Below are positions 48,718-58,724 of a stretch of DNA of 64,000 nucleotides, in pieces. The notes below the pieces were generated by a model. It was not told the DNA's origin and did not search any database. It saw only the letters and a program-made list of their open reading frames with translations. The DNA comes from Isoalcanivorax indicus. Lineage in GTDB: Bacteria; Pseudomonadota; Gammaproteobacteria; Pseudomonadales; Alcanivoracaceae. How positions within the stretch are numbered: position 1 is the first letter of the stretch; each line of letters begins with the position of its first letter. A program made the translations under genes and the position numbers. The stretch is taken from NCBI RefSeq assembly GCF_003259185.1, contig NZ_QGMP01000001.1:1860001-1924000 (forward strand), read 5' to 3'.

Positions 48718-51405
48718 ATGCTCGGCAAACTGTTCAAACCGCGCTGGCAACACGCCAATGCAGAACATCGCCTGCGCGCCATCAATGAACTGGCGCCGGA
48801 CGATCCGCAACGCACACAGATACTCAGTACCCTTGCCCGCGGCGACAGTGCCGCCGAGGTGCGCGCCGCAGCGGCGGGCCACATCACCGACTTCAGGTTT
48901 CTTGATCAACTGGTGCATCAGGACCCGGACAACCGCGTGCGCGACGCCGCCGCCACCCGCATCAACCAGCTGCTGGCCGGGCTGGCCAGCGACGGCCCCA
49001 GTCTGGATAACCGGCTGCGGCTGGTCCGCCTGACCGACAACCCGGCGGCATTGGCGTTCGTTGCCCGTCACAGCCCGGACAGCATCTGCCGACTGGCCGC
49101 CATCGCCCGCACGCAGGACAGCGCCCTGCTGCTGGACCTCGCCGTGCACGGCGAAGACGCCGCCATGCGCATCGCCGCTGCGGAACGACTCACCGACGAA
49201 GACAGCCTGCGTCTGTTGCTGCGCGACGGCAGAGACAAGAAGGTACTGCAACATGCGCGCGAACAACTGCGTCATTACCAGCAGGCCCGTGATGCCGCAC
49301 AAGCCCGCCGCCAGGCACGCAGCAATGTGATCGCCGAGCTCACCCAGCATGCTACCCGTGTCCCGGACGCGCTCTACGCGGCACGACTGACGCAACTGTG
49401 CCAGCAATGGCAGACCGTGACCGAAGACGCCGACAGCCATGAACAGCAAGCCTTCGATAGTGCCCGCACCCGTTGCCAGGCGGTTATCGATGACCTGCAA
49501 CGCGCCCGTGATGAGCAGGCGCGACTGACCGCCGCGCGCAGCGAACAGGAGGCCGCGCTGGCCCAGCTCGAACAGCTGCAAGACGCCCTGGATATCGACA
49601 TGCTGCCGGAGCAGACCGGCAGCCTGCGTGCCCTGCTGGATACGCAGCAACGCCGCTGGGAAGAAGCCGTCGCCGTGGTGGAACCTGATGCGACCCGGAG
49701 CGCCCGCTTCCAGACCTTGCTCGACGACTGGCGTCAGGCGTTGCAGCAACTGCACACCTACCAGAACGCCGAGGACGCCCTGAATCGACTGACGGCGCTG
49801 TTGCAAACCCCGGACGACGGCGCAGCCTCAAACGACGACTCGTCCGAGCGCGAAACCCTCGCCGCCCAGGCCCGTGCGCTGGATGCCGACTGGCCGTCGA
49901 TGCTGCCCAGACCAGCCCTGCTGACCCAGGTCATGGCGTTGCTGACGCCAAAGCGCCCGCCCCCCGAGGCAGCGCCCCGCAAGGCCAGCGGCAAGACGGC
50001 GCGCAGCGCCGAACAGGACTCCCTGGACGCCCTGCTGGGCGCGCTGCAACGCGAACTGCGCCAGCGCAACCTGCGCCATGCCAACCGGCTGTGCCACAAG
50101 GCCGAAGCCCTGCTGGCCGAGCATCCCGATGCCAGCCGTGCAGCGCGGCTGGAGAAACTGCGCCCGCAACTGGACGAATTGCGTGACTGGCATGCCTTCG
50201 CGGCCGAACCGAAAAAGCAGGCGCTGTGCGAACGCATGGACACCCTGTGTGCCGCGCCGCTGGACCCGGAAGAGCAGGCCAGCGCCATCCAGGCCCTGCA
50301 CGATGAATGGCGCAGCCTGATGTCTTCGGACCAGGACAGTGACCAGCACCTGTGGGATCGCTTCAAGGCGTCATCCGATCGCGCCTACGAACCTTGCCGC
50401 GCGCATTTTCGTGAACAGGATGCCGAACGCCAGGCCAACCTGCAGAAACGCGAGGCCCTGTGCGATCAGTTGCAAACCCTGCTGGACAACCAGGACTGGG
50501 ACAAGGCCGACTACCCCGCCTTGCTCGATATTCGCCGCAAGGCGCCGGAAGAATTCCGCGCATTGCAGCCGGTGCGCTTTACCGACGCACGGGAGGCAGG
50601 CCGACGCTTCAGCAACCTGCTGAAACGTTTTTCCGATCAGTTGCAGCGCGTCAGCGATACCCATGCCGCCATCCTGGAACAACTGGCCAGCGAGGCGGAA
50701 GCCTTGCTGGAGCAGGACGACCTGCGCCGCGCCACGGACGAGGCCAAAGCCCTGCAGCAGCGCTGGAAAAATGCGGGCTGGGTGATGCCGCAGCAGTACC
50801 GAGGCCTGCACAAGCGATTCCGCAAGGCCTGTGATGCTCTGTTTAACCGTCAGAAGGAACTCCGCCAGGCGCAACGTGCCGACGAGGTCCAGGAGCGCGA
50901 GGCCGCTCGCGAGGCCCTGACCCGGCTGTCGGGTCTTGCCAACGACCACGACACCCGCCACGACGCAGACACTCTGAAGACCGCACTGCGGGAACTCGAA
51001 GCTGTCGCCATCCCGCGCCGCGACAATGCCCTGCAGCAACAACGCCAGGCACTGGCCACGCAACTGCGTGAACAACTCGCCGCCCAACCACGCCGGGCAC
51101 TGGTGGAACAGTTACTGTCCGATATTGATGCGGCGCCGGATGCCGGCGAGGCGTGCAACGCGCAGCGTACCCTGGCCGTCGCCCTGGAGGTGAGCGCAGA
51201 CGTGCCCAGCCCCGACGATGCACGCGAAGAAAGGATGCGCTGGCAGCTGGAACAATTACCGAAAGCCATGAAGCAGCAACAGACCCCGGATCGCCTGAAG
51301 GCCTGTGCCGAACACCTTGCCGCACAGCGCCCTCTGCTCGGCAGCGGCCTGGCGCCGGGCATTCGTCAACGGCTGCGCAGCGCCGTGCAGGCCTGCGTCC
51401 GCTAG
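48718..51405 (+). CDS. DUF349 repeat protein with N-terminal HEAT-like repeats
   Basis: Large cytoplasmic, almost entirely helical protein (895 residues). Residues 1-120 resemble HEAT repeats (RDAAATRINQLLAGL; RLAAIARTQDSALLLDLAVH). The rest contains several copies of the DUF349 unit with the W(K/R)-x-AG/LW-DRF pattern (HLWDRFKASSDRAYEPCRAHF; QRWKNAGWVMPQQYRGLHKRFRKACDALF), typical of a gammaproteobacterial family of unknown function. No signal or membrane segment. Stands alone between converging genes. Confidence 0.85.
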   Translation: MLGKLFKPRWQHANAEHRLRAINELAPDDPQRTQILSTLARGDSAAEVRAAAAGHITDFRFLDQLVHQDPDNRVRDAAATRINQLLAGLASDGPSLDNRLRLVRLTDNPAALAFVARHSPDSICRLAAIARTQDSALLLDLAVHGEDAAMRIAAAERLTDEDSLRLLLRDGRDKKVLQHAREQLRHYQQARDAAQARRQARSNVIAELTQHATRVPDALYAARLTQLCQQWQTVTEDADSHEQQAFDSARTRCQAVIDDLQRARDEQARLTAARSEQEAALAQLEQLQDALDIDMLPEQTGSLRALLDTQQRRWEEAVAVVEPDATRSARFQTLLDDWRQALQQLHTYQNAEDALNRLTALLQTPDDGAASNDDSSERETLAAQARALDADWPSMLPRPALLTQVMALLTPKRPPPEAAPRKASGKTARSAEQDSLDALLGALQRELRQRNLRHANRLCHKAEALLAEHPDASRAARLEKLRPQLDELRDWHAFAAEPKKQALCERMDTLCAAPLDPEEQASAIQALHDEWRSLMSSDQDSDQHLWDRFKASSDRAYEPCRAHFREQDAERQANLQKREALCDQLQTLLDNQDWDKADYPALLDIRRKAPEEFRALQPVRFTDAREAGRRFSNLLKRFSDQLQRVSDTHAAILEQLASEAEALLEQDDLRRATDEAKALQQRWKNAGWVMPQQYRGLHKRFRKACDALFNRQKELRQAQRADEVQEREAAREALTRLSGLANDHDTRHDADTLKTALRELEAVAIPRRDNALQQQRQALATQLREQLAAQPRRALVEQLLSDIDAAPDAGEACNAQRTLAVALEVSADVPSPDDAREERMRWQLEQLPKAMKQQQTPDRLKACAEHLAAQRPLLGSGLAPGIRQRLRSAVQACVR

Positions 51406-51433
51406 GCCCCCCCGTCCGGCAGGCGGGCCCGCG

Positions 51434-52078
51434 CTATTGTCCGTAGCGCGGGCCTTTTTCGAGAAAGGCCAGCTCGGCCGCCGTACTCTCCCGCCCCAAC
51501 ACCGCATTGCGGTAAGGAAAGCGGCCGAACCGTTCGATGATGTCGGCATGCTCGCGTGCGAAGCGAATATTGCTCGCCAGCTTTTCCCTGATGGCCTCAG
51601 GTGCCTCGGCCCGGGCGCGCTCGAAGCAGTCGATGCCGCGCTGTTGCAGATCCAGGTCTTCCGCGTGCATCAACGGCATGTAGAAAAACACCCGCCCGGC
51701 CCACGGCAACCCCTTGTCCATGCCGATGGCCAGCCCCTCATTGACCAGCGTCACAGCACGGTGATCGCCGGCGAAGGCCTGTGCCGTACCGCGATACACA
51801 TTGCGTGCGAACTGATCCAGCAACAGGATCAATGCCAGTCGCGAAAGCGGTTTGCTTTCCCAGTCCACCAGCTCACTGCAAAGCGCAGCGTCCACCAGAC
51901 CACCGAACTGTTCCGTGATCTCCGCATCCAGGGCAGCGCCGCCAGCGAACCAGCGTTGCTCGAAGAACGGCGCGGGCCACGCGCTTTTCGTATCCTCGCT
52001 CTTCATATCCTCGCCGAACCAGAATGCCAGCACCGGTTGCCACAGGGGTTTGACCTCAAACCCGGACGTCTCGAACAT
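51434..52078 (-). CDS. DUF924 family protein
   Basis: Soluble protein of 214 residues; ATG 52078 follows GGAGGG. Family segments are VLAFWFGED near the start, RLALILLLDQFARNVYRGTAQAFAGD in the middle and FYMPLMHAEDLDLQQ. DUF924 proteins adopt a TPR-like fold and have no established activity. The final residues YRNAVLGRESTAAELAFLEKG are also typical. It follows tesA by one base on the minus strand. Confidence 0.88.
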   Translation of the reverse strand: MFETSGFEVKPLWQPVLAFWFGEDMKSEDTKSAWPAPFFEQRWFAGGAALDAEITEQFGGLVDAALCSELVDWESKPLSRLALILLLDQFARNVYRGTAQAFAGDHRAVTLVNEGLAIGMDKGLPWAGRVFFYMPLMHAEDLDLQQRGIDCFERARAEAPEAIREKLASNIRFAREHADIIERFGRFPYRNAVLGRESTAAELAFLEKGPRYGQ

Positions 52079-52079
52079 C

Positions 52080-52703
52080 TTATTGCCCTCCCCGCGCCGA
52101 GCACAGACGCGCCACTTCAGGTGCCAGCACCGACCAGGCGTTCTCAAGCAGACGCGGTTGCGCGTCAGCCGTCGGATGGATGCCATCACTCTGCATCAGC
52201 CGTGGATCATCGCCTACGCCTTCCAGGAAAAACGGCTTGAACGGCAGCTGTTCCTCTTCCGCCACCTGCGCAAAGGCACGCTCGAACAGGTCGCTGTAGG
52301 CCGCACCATAATTGGGCGGAATCAACATGCCAAAGAGTACCGGAGTGGCCCCGGCCTCACGGCTGGCAGCCACCATGGCACGCAGGTTTTCCGCCATGCG
52401 CGCGGGCGGCTGCCCGCGCAACCCATCGTTACCGCCGAGCTCAATCACCACAATCTGCGGCGCGTGCCGTGTCAGCAACGCAGGCAGACGCGCGCGCCCG
52501 CCCGCCGTGGTCTCGCCACTGACCGACGCGTTATTCACTGTCAGCCCCGGACACTCCTCATCAATACGCTGTTGCAGCAACGTGACCCAGCCCTGTTCCT
52601 TGTCAAGGCCGTACGCCGCACTGATACTGTCCCCCACGATCAGTACATCGGCTGAGGCCACCAGGCTCAGACAGCCGAACACAATACCGAGTACATACCG
52701 CAT
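52080..52703 (-). CDS. tesA: Acyl-CoA thioesterase I / lysophospholipase L1 (TesA)
   Basis: Periplasmic SGNH hydrolase of 207 residues. A short signal (1-18) is followed by block I VGDSISAAYGL (nucleophile S26), block III ELGGNDGLRG and block V DGIHPT with the Asp/His of the triad. It cleaves acyl-CoA, lysophospholipids and esters. Its ATG (52703-52701) overlaps the divergent ybbA ATG by two bases. Confidence 0.95.
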   Translation of the reverse strand: MRYVLGIVFGCLSLVASADVLIVGDSISAAYGLDKEQGWVTLLQQRIDEECPGLTVNNASVSGETTAGGRARLPALLTRHAPQIVVIELGGNDGLRGQPPARMAENLRAMVAASREAGATPVLFGMLIPPNYGAAYSDLFERAFAQVAEEEQLPFKPFFLEGVGDDPRLMQSDGIHPTADAQPRLLENAWSVLAPEVARLCSARGGQ

Positions 52704-53388
52704 GACGTCTACTCCAATCCTTACTGCCGACCACCTCGGCAAACGGGTTCCGGGCCCGGAAGGCGAACTGACCCTGCTGGACCATATCGCATTACAGGTG
52801 CAACCCGGTGAAAGCGTGGCCATCACCGGCCCCAGTGGCAGTGGCAAGTCTACCTTGCTTGGCATTCTGGCGGGACTCGATCGTCCCAGCGACGGTGAAG
52901 TGCGCCTCGACGGCGAGCCTTTCAGTGCGCTGGATGAAGATCAGCGCGCCCTGCGCCGGGGCGCGCTGTGCGCCTTCGTATTCCAGTCGTTTCACCTGGT
53001 CAGCGATCTCAATGTACTGGAAAACGTCATGCTGCCGCTGGAAATCAAGGGCACCCGCCAGCCTGCGCAGGTAGCACGGCAATGGCTTGAGCGTGTCGGC
53101 CTGGGCCACAGGCTCCGGCATTTTCCCACCACGCTGTCTGGCGGTGAGCAACAGCGTGTGGCCCTGGCCCGCGCCTTCGCGGTCGCGCCCCGGCTGCTGT
53201 TTGCGGATGAACCCACCGGCAGTCTGGATCATGCCAACGGCCAGCGCGTCATCGAGCTGCTGTTCGACATGAACCGCGAAGCAGGCACCGCCCTGGTGCT
53301 GGTCACCCACGACGACCAGCTGGCCGCGCGCTGCCAGCGCCACCTGCGCCTGGAAGAAGGCCGCCTGCTGACCCCGGAGCCCGTCTGA
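52702..53388 (+). CDS. ybbA: ABC transporter ATP-binding protein (YbbA)
   Basis: ATPase of a LolD/MacB-type transporter, 228 residues, with Walker A GPSGSGKS (43-50), signature LSGGEQQR and Walker [13 protein letters not shown]. The start codon shares two bases with the divergent tesA start. Its stop overlaps the YbbP start (TGATG), so ATPase and permease are coupled. The tesA/ybbA/ybbP order is the same as in E. coli. The substrate is unknown. Confidence 0.95.
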   Translation: MTSTPILTADHLGKRVPGPEGELTLLDHIALQVQPGESVAITGPSGSGKSTLLGILAGLDRPSDGEVRLDGEPFSALDEDQRALRRGALCAFVFQSFHLVSDLNVLENVMLPLEIKGTRQPAQVARQWLERVGLGHRLRHFPTTLSGGEQQRVALARAFAVAPRLLFADEPTGSLDHANGQRVIELLFDMNREAGTALVLVTHDDQLAARCQRHLRLEEGRLLTPEPV

Positions 53389-55838
53389 TGCCTGCAGCCC
53401 TGACGCGTCCCTGGCGCGATCCGGCGTTTCGCATCCTGGCGCTGGCGCTGGCGATTGCCGCCCTGTCGCTGGCGTCCGTGGTGCTGCTGCGCGCCGAGCT
53501 GGAACAACGATTCGATGTGCGCACTGCCGAAGTGCTCGGTGGCGATCTGGTGCTGGCGGGCAGCTACCCCGCTGACGATGCCCAGCGCGCCCTGCTGGCC
53601 GCGTTGCGGCAGACCGAGATCGCCGATTTTCCCACCGTGCTGGTGCACGACGATGACATGCTGCTGGTGTCCGCCCGCGCCGCCGGTGACGACTATCCCC
53701 TCTATGGCCAGCTGGGTGTGGCCGACGACCGTTTCGCCGCCACCCACGGCATCGACCACGGTCCGGTTCCGGGTGAACTCTGGGTCGCCGATCAGGTGCT
53801 CGACCGCCTCGGCGTGGCGCTCGGCGATACCGTTACGGTGGGCCGCCAGCCCCTGACCGTCACACAGATCATCCGCCAGGAGCCGGATCAGGGCGCCGGT
53901 TTCTACAGCATGAACCCGCGCATCCTGTTCCACCGCGATGACCTGACCGCCACCGGCATTCTCGGCCCCGGCACCCGGGTCGATTACCGGCTCCTGCTGG
54001 CCGGTGACACCACTGAAGTGGCTCGCGCCGCACAGGCCTTGCCCGACACGCTGCGCGAGGATCAGCGCCTGGACACCGTGGCCGATGCCGCCACCCGCTC
54101 CATGGGCCCGATGCGGCAACTGACCCTGTGGGTCAGCCTGGGCGTGTTGCTGGTCAGCCTGCTGTGCGGCGCCGCCATCTATCTGGCCACCACGCAAAGG
54201 GTGCGGCGCCGGGCCCGCATGGCCGCCCTGCTGCGCAGCTTCGGCGCCCGCCGTCGCCAGGTGCTGACCCGTCTGCTCGGCGAAGAAGCCTGGGCGGTGG
54301 TGCCTGCCGTCCTGACAGGCACCTTGCTGGGCATCGCCCTGATGCTCGGCCTGCGCCGCGCCCTCGGTTGGGATGGCCCGCTGGCGGCCGGTGTCGCCGA
54401 CTGGCTGACCTTGCTGCTCGGGCCGATGGTGTTGTGGCTGGCGTTTGCCCTGCCCCGGCTGAGTGCGCTGGTGCGCACGCCCGCCATGCAGGTCCTGAAT
54501 GATCGCCTGGCGCCGCGCCAGCTTGCCGGCGTGATCGAACTGGCGGCGGCGCTGGGCGCGCCGGTGCTGCTCGCTGCCCTGCTGACCGGCTCCCTGGCCG
54601 AACTGGCGCAACTGCTGACGCTGCTGGTGGTGCTCGGCGCCCTGCTTCCCGCCCTGCTCTGGCCGCTGCTCAAATTGCTGGATATCGCCAGCGCCAGGCT
54701 GCCGCTGGCCGCCCGCCTGGCCGTGCGACGGCTGAGCCGCCGCCCGGGCCTGACCCTGCCCTTGCTGGCCTCGCTGACGGTGGCCCTCGCCGTGCTCGGC
54801 ATGGCCGGGCAGACCGGCAACCAGCTGCTCAGCGACTGGCGCCAGAAGCTGCCGGACGACGCCCCCAACCATTTTGTCTTCAACCTGTTCGACGATGATC
54901 TGCCCGCTTTTGCAGACTGGCTGCGCGAACACGAGGCACGCCCGCAACCGGCCTACCCGGTCGTGCGCGGCCGCCTGTCCGAGATCAACGGTGTGCCCGT
55001 GCGTGAGGCCGTGACCAAGGAAGACGATCAGACCGAACGCACCCTGAACCGCGACCTGATCCTGACCGAAGCCGACGCGCTGCCGCCCAGCAACCGTATC
55101 GCCGCCGGTCGCTGGCAGGCCGACGCCACCGGCGAGGTGTCGGTGGAACAGGAACTGGCCGAACGGCTCGGCCTGGGCCTGGACGATGTGGTGCAGTTCA
55201 CCACCAGCCAGGGCATCGTCAGCGCCCGCATCACCAGCATCCGCGAGGTCGACTGGGAGAGCTTCGAGCCGAACTTCTACTTCATGTTTGCCGGTGACGG
55301 GCTGGCCGGGCAGGACATCACCTGGCTGACCAGCTTCTGGCTGGCCGAGGGCGATGGTGCCCGGCTCGCCCGCCTGCTGCGCGCAATGCCGCATATCACC
55401 CTGCTGGATGTGAACGCATTGCTGGATCAGGCCCAGGACATCATTCGCCAGGCCAGCCGCGCCACCGGCCTGATGGCGCTGCTGCTGATGGCCGCCGCCA
55501 TGCTGGTACTGGGCGCCGCCTTGCTCGGCGCTCAGGCCCAGCGTGGCCGCGACAATGCACTGCTGCGCACTCTGGGCGGCAGCCGCGAACTGATTCGCCG
55601 GGTTACCGCACTGGAGTGTCTGGTGCTGGGCGGCGGCGCGGCGCTGGGCGCCACCCTGATCATGCTGGCCGCCCTGTATCCGCTGGGCCAACGGCTGTTC
55701 GATGGCGCCCTGCCCTGGTCGCTGTGGTTACTGCTGCCAGCCTTGCTCGGGCTGATCGTCGCCATGACCGGCATGGCCCTGGGACGCGGCGCCCTGCGCC
55801 AGCCGCCGCTGGCCCTGTTGCGGCAGGACGCCGGCTAG
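53388..55838 (+). CDS. ybbP: FtsX-like ABC transporter permease (YbbP)
   Basis: Inner-membrane permease of 816 residues, with one N-terminal membrane helix, a large periplasmic domain (about 40-240), a first FtsX domain with helices near 245-400, a second periplasmic domain (about 490-680), and a final FtsX domain. This matches the E. coli YbbP layout (804). It probably works with YbbA as a mechanotransmission-type ABC system, perhaps with periplasmic TesA. Function in lipid or lipoprotein handling is inference. Confidence 0.93.
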   Translation: MPAALTRPWRDPAFRILALALAIAALSLASVVLLRAELEQRFDVRTAEVLGGDLVLAGSYPADDAQRALLAALRQTEIADFPTVLVHDDDMLLVSARAAGDDYPLYGQLGVADDRFAATHGIDHGPVPGELWVADQVLDRLGVALGDTVTVGRQPLTVTQIIRQEPDQGAGFYSMNPRILFHRDDLTATGILGPGTRVDYRLLLAGDTTEVARAAQALPDTLREDQRLDTVADAATRSMGPMRQLTLWVSLGVLLVSLLCGAAIYLATTQRVRRRARMAALLRSFGARRRQVLTRLLGEEAWAVVPAVLTGTLLGIALMLGLRRALGWDGPLAAGVADWLTLLLGPMVLWLAFALPRLSALVRTPAMQVLNDRLAPRQLAGVIELAAALGAPVLLAALLTGSLAELAQLLTLLVVLGALLPALLWPLLKLLDIASARLPLAARLAVRRLSRRPGLTLPLLASLTVALAVLGMAGQTGNQLLSDWRQKLPDDAPNHFVFNLFDDDLPAFADWLREHEARPQPAYPVVRGRLSEINGVPVREAVTKEDDQTERTLNRDLILTEADALPPSNRIAAGRWQADATGEVSVEQELAERLGLGLDDVVQFTTSQGIVSARITSIREVDWESFEPNFYFMFAGDGLAGQDITWLTSFWLAEGDGARLARLLRAMPHITLLDVNALLDQAQDIIRQASRATGLMALLLMAAAMLVLGAALLGAQAQRGRDNALLRTLGGSRELIRRVTALECLVLGGGAALGATLIMLAALYPLGQRLFDGALPWSLWLLLPALLGLIVAMTGMALGRGALRQPPLALLRQDAG

Positions 55839-55936
55839 GATCGGCGGCGTGGCGCCGATTGACCCGCTCGGGCCTGCCGCACCGCCGGCAAATGGGTACC
55901 ATGGTGCATTATTGATAATGAAGATGGATCTGACCC

Positions 55937-57958
55937 ATGACCCGACGTCGTCGCCGCTGGCCCTGGTTACTGGCTGCCTTGGCCCTGCTGGCCGGGGCTG
56001 GCCTGTTGCACACCGCCTGGCCCTTTATCGCCTATCCGGTCACCCACCTGACGATCGACCGCCCGGCGCCGCAGCCCGCTGAAGCCATCCAGGTGCCCCT
56101 GGCAGGTGTGGCCGAAGTCGATATCACGCCGCCCATCGGCATCCCCAAGTTCGGCTATTCCGCCTGGGCTCGCCCCGCCGACGGCTTCCGCACCCGGCTG
56201 CGCGCCCGCGCCTTTTATCTGCATGCCCCGGACAGCACACCTCTGGCGCTGGTCACGCTGGACCTGGGGGCCGGGTCGCGCGTGCTGCACAGCCGCGTGG
56301 CCGAACTGATTGCCGCGCGCACCGATGTGCCCGCCCACGGCCTGAGCCTGCTGGCCACGCACACCCACTCCGGGCCGGGCCAGTACATGGATAACGATTT
56401 CTACAATGTGTTCGGCAGCGACAGCCCCGGCTTCGACCCGCAGCTGGCCGAATTTCTGAGCCTGCGGATTGCCGACGCCGTGGTCAGCGCCTTCAACGAA
56501 CGGCGCGCCGCCCGTGTCGCCACCGGCCAGCGCGAGGTGCGCGGCTTTACCCGCAACCGCTCGCTGGCGGCCTGGGCGCGCAATCCCGGCGCACCGCACG
56601 ACCCCGACGAGACCGACGCGCTGCGCGCCATCAACCCGCGCCTGACCATGCTGCGCATTGATCTGGAAGCCGACGATGGCCGCTACTATCCGGCCGGGGC
56701 CCTGACCGCCTTTTCCATCCACGGCACTGCGATTCCCGCCTTTACCCGCCCCTGGCATGCCGACGTCTGGGCCTGGCTGGGCCGTGATGTCGCGGTCGGC
56801 ATCGCCGCCGACCATGACACCCCCTTTGCGCCCGTGCACGGGGCCTACCAGGCCACCCACGGCGACAACAACCCGGCCTGGGTGCGCGGCCAACGGGGCG
56901 ACCGTGAGGCGCGCCGTATCGGTGAAGGCCTGGCGGGACAGGCCCTGCAACTGTTCAACCGCCTGGGTGAGCAGCTCGATGGTGAACTGCGCACCGCCGT
57001 CGCCAGCCGCGAACTGGATCTGCTCGCCTTGCCCGACGGGCAACGCCATGGCCTGTGCCCGCGTGCCATCGTGGGCGCGGCCACAGCCGGCGCTGCCGAG
57101 GGCGACGAGGTGTTCCCGATTTCCTGGCTGCCGTACCTGCAACATGGCTGGCCGCGCCGCGTCTTCACCGATGGATGTCAGGCTGAAAAACAATGGATGC
57201 TGTCGCACCTGCAACGCCTGCTGCCCGCCTCACGTTTCCCGCACCGGCCATTGTTGCAGGTGATCCAGGTGAACGATCTGGTGCTGGTCGCCCTGCCCTG
57301 GGAAGTCACGCTGGAAAGCGGCAACCGCCTGCGGGAAGCCGTTACCGCTGAATTGCCGCGGGGCAACTGGCTGGTGGAAATCAGCAGCGTGGCCAACGGC
57401 TATATCGGCTATGCCACCACAGCGGAAGAATACAGCCTGCAATATTACGAGGGCGGGCATACCCTCTACGGCCCCGGCACGCTCGCCTTTCTGACCGCCC
57501 AGAGCCAGCGGCTGACCCGTGATCTGGTCACCCACGGCGAGGTCGATGAGGCTGGCGGGCCCTGGCATTACCGACTACGCAGCCGTACATACTGGCCCGC
57601 TACCGACCTGCCCGTGGCCACCCGCCAGGCCGAGAGCACACCCGCCTTCATGCCGGCTGAAGGCCCGGACGAAGCCCACTGGCGCTTCCGCTTCAGCGGC
57701 GAGCATCCCGCCCACCTGGACCTGACCCAGCCATTGCTCAGCGTGGAAGCGGATCACGGCAACGGCTGGTATCCCCTGCTTCGCAACGAGGTGCCGGAAA
57801 ACGACCAGGGCAGCAATCTGCGCCTGCGCTGGCTGGGCGACACCGCCACCGGTGCCGACTATGCGGTGTACTGGTACAACCCGCCCGCGCCCGATCCGGC
57901 GGTCCGTTTCCGTGTGCGCATCGACGGCGACCCGGTGCTGTACTCGCCACCGTTTTAA
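55937..57958 (+). CDS. Neutral ceramidase-like protein with altered nucleophile motif
   Basis: Membrane-anchored protein of 673 residues, neutral/alkaline non-lysosomal ceramidase family. Arg-rich start and one membrane helix (about 9-30) suggest an uncleaved anchor with the domain in the periplasm. The zinc motif THTHSGPG is at 141-148 and the family's first strand DITPPIGIPKFGYS at 62-75. Where ceramidases have GDVSPN (nucleophilic Ser), this protein has HGDNNPAW, i.e. Asn replaces Ser. True ceramidase activity is therefore doubtful; another amide or ester substrate, or loss of activity, is possible. Weak ribosome binding site. Confidence 0.82.
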   Translation: MTRRRRRWPWLLAALALLAGAGLLHTAWPFIAYPVTHLTIDRPAPQPAEAIQVPLAGVAEVDITPPIGIPKFGYSAWARPADGFRTRLRARAFYLHAPDSTPLALVTLDLGAGSRVLHSRVAELIAARTDVPAHGLSLLATHTHSGPGQYMDNDFYNVFGSDSPGFDPQLAEFLSLRIADAVVSAFNERRAARVATGQREVRGFTRNRSLAAWARNPGAPHDPDETDALRAINPRLTMLRIDLEADDGRYYPAGALTAFSIHGTAIPAFTRPWHADVWAWLGRDVAVGIAADHDTPFAPVHGAYQATHGDNNPAWVRGQRGDREARRIGEGLAGQALQLFNRLGEQLDGELRTAVASRELDLLALPDGQRHGLCPRAIVGAATAGAAEGDEVFPISWLPYLQHGWPRRVFTDGCQAEKQWMLSHLQRLLPASRFPHRPLLQVIQVNDLVLVALPWEVTLESGNRLREAVTAELPRGNWLVEISSVANGYIGYATTAEEYSLQYYEGGHTLYGPGTLAFLTAQSQRLTRDLVTHGEVDEAGGPWHYRLRSRTYWPATDLPVATRQAESTPAFMPAEGPDEAHWRFRFSGEHPAHLDLTQPLLSVEADHGNGWYPLLRNEVPENDQGSNLRLRWLGDTATGADYAVYWYNPPAPDPAVRFRVRIDGDPVLYSPPF

Positions 57959-58032
57959 TCCAGGTTCCCCTCCGCATGGAGCATTCCCTGCTATGCTGGC
58001 AGCTACCGTGATTGTGGCTGCCGGAGTGCCTG

Positions 58033-58626
58033 ATGAAACGTCTCTCGAGAACGACCGCTTCGCTTTTGCCCATGATGCTGGCGATGCTGAGCGGTTGCGC
58101 CAGCACCAGCAGCGTGGAGGTGCACTACACCAGCGACACCCAGCACGGCACCCACCTGCTGCTGGCCGCGCGCACGCCGGAAGAACGCTATCGGGCCGAG
58201 TGGGAAAGTGCCTGCGCCCCGATTCTCGCCCGGGCCGGTTATCAGGTGACGCAAAGCCATCGGGTCATGCCCGGCTGGTATGAGCCGGGTAACACAGCCC
58301 TCAAGCAGCGTGCGCAGGACTTGCAGTTGCAGAACATTCTGGTGGCGGAACTCACCGCCTTGCTGGTAGCGCAATTCCCGGAAATGCATGAAACCCGCCT
58401 GAACCCGGAGGCCGGTTCCGGCATCGCCGGGGTGCATGAACAGATCACGCCGATCCGTGATTACCGCGCCATGCGCGATGTGCCCCCCAGCGACCAGAAT
58501 GTGGAAGCCACCCTGCTCACCACAGACGGACATCCACTGTGGCGTGGCGATATCACTACCCGTGAGGCCAACAGCATCAAGGCCATTGCCCGCAGCCAGT
58601 GCCGCGCCCTGGTCAAGGCGCTTTGA
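58033..58626 (+). CDS. Lipoprotein of unknown function
   Basis: Lipoprotein of 197 residues from the ATG at 58033 (GGAG at seven bases); the frame extends upstream but without a site. The signal ends in a canonical lipobox LSGC (C22). The mature part begins with Ser/Thr-rich residues and includes NVEATLLTTDGHPLWRGDITTREANSIKAIARSQ, reminiscent of lipoproteins that carry a domain like the Sbal_3080/DUF-type trypsin-resistant fold; I do not recognise the family firmly. It follows the ceramidase-like gene by 74 bases on the same strand. Confidence 0.7.
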   Translation: MKRLSRTTASLLPMMLAMLSGCASTSSVEVHYTSDTQHGTHLLLAARTPEERYRAEWESACAPILARAGYQVTQSHRVMPGWYEPGNTALKQRAQDLQLQNILVAELTALLVAQFPEMHETRLNPEAGSGIAGVHEQITPIRDYRAMRDVPPSDQNVEATLLTTDGHPLWRGDITTREANSIKAIARSQCRALVKAL

Positions 58627-58724
58627 GCAAGGTGCGTTGAGCACACGCTGAATTCCCGGTCATTGCGGGCACCGCGGCGGCTCGCCACAATCCCGGCGAA
58701 CCGATTTTTCGCAAGGAGCCCGCC

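Noticed and set aside
53229-55691. 820-codon minus-strand open frame opposite ybbP, Gln/Gly/His-rich
   Set aside because: Antisense shadow of an 816-residue FtsX-type permease. The Gln-rich composition comes from reverse-complemented Leu/Ala codons.
55840-55859. Hairpin ATCGGCG-GCGTGG-CGCCGAT after ybbP as terminator
   Set aside because: The stem is real but no T run follows, so I cannot support intrinsic termination.
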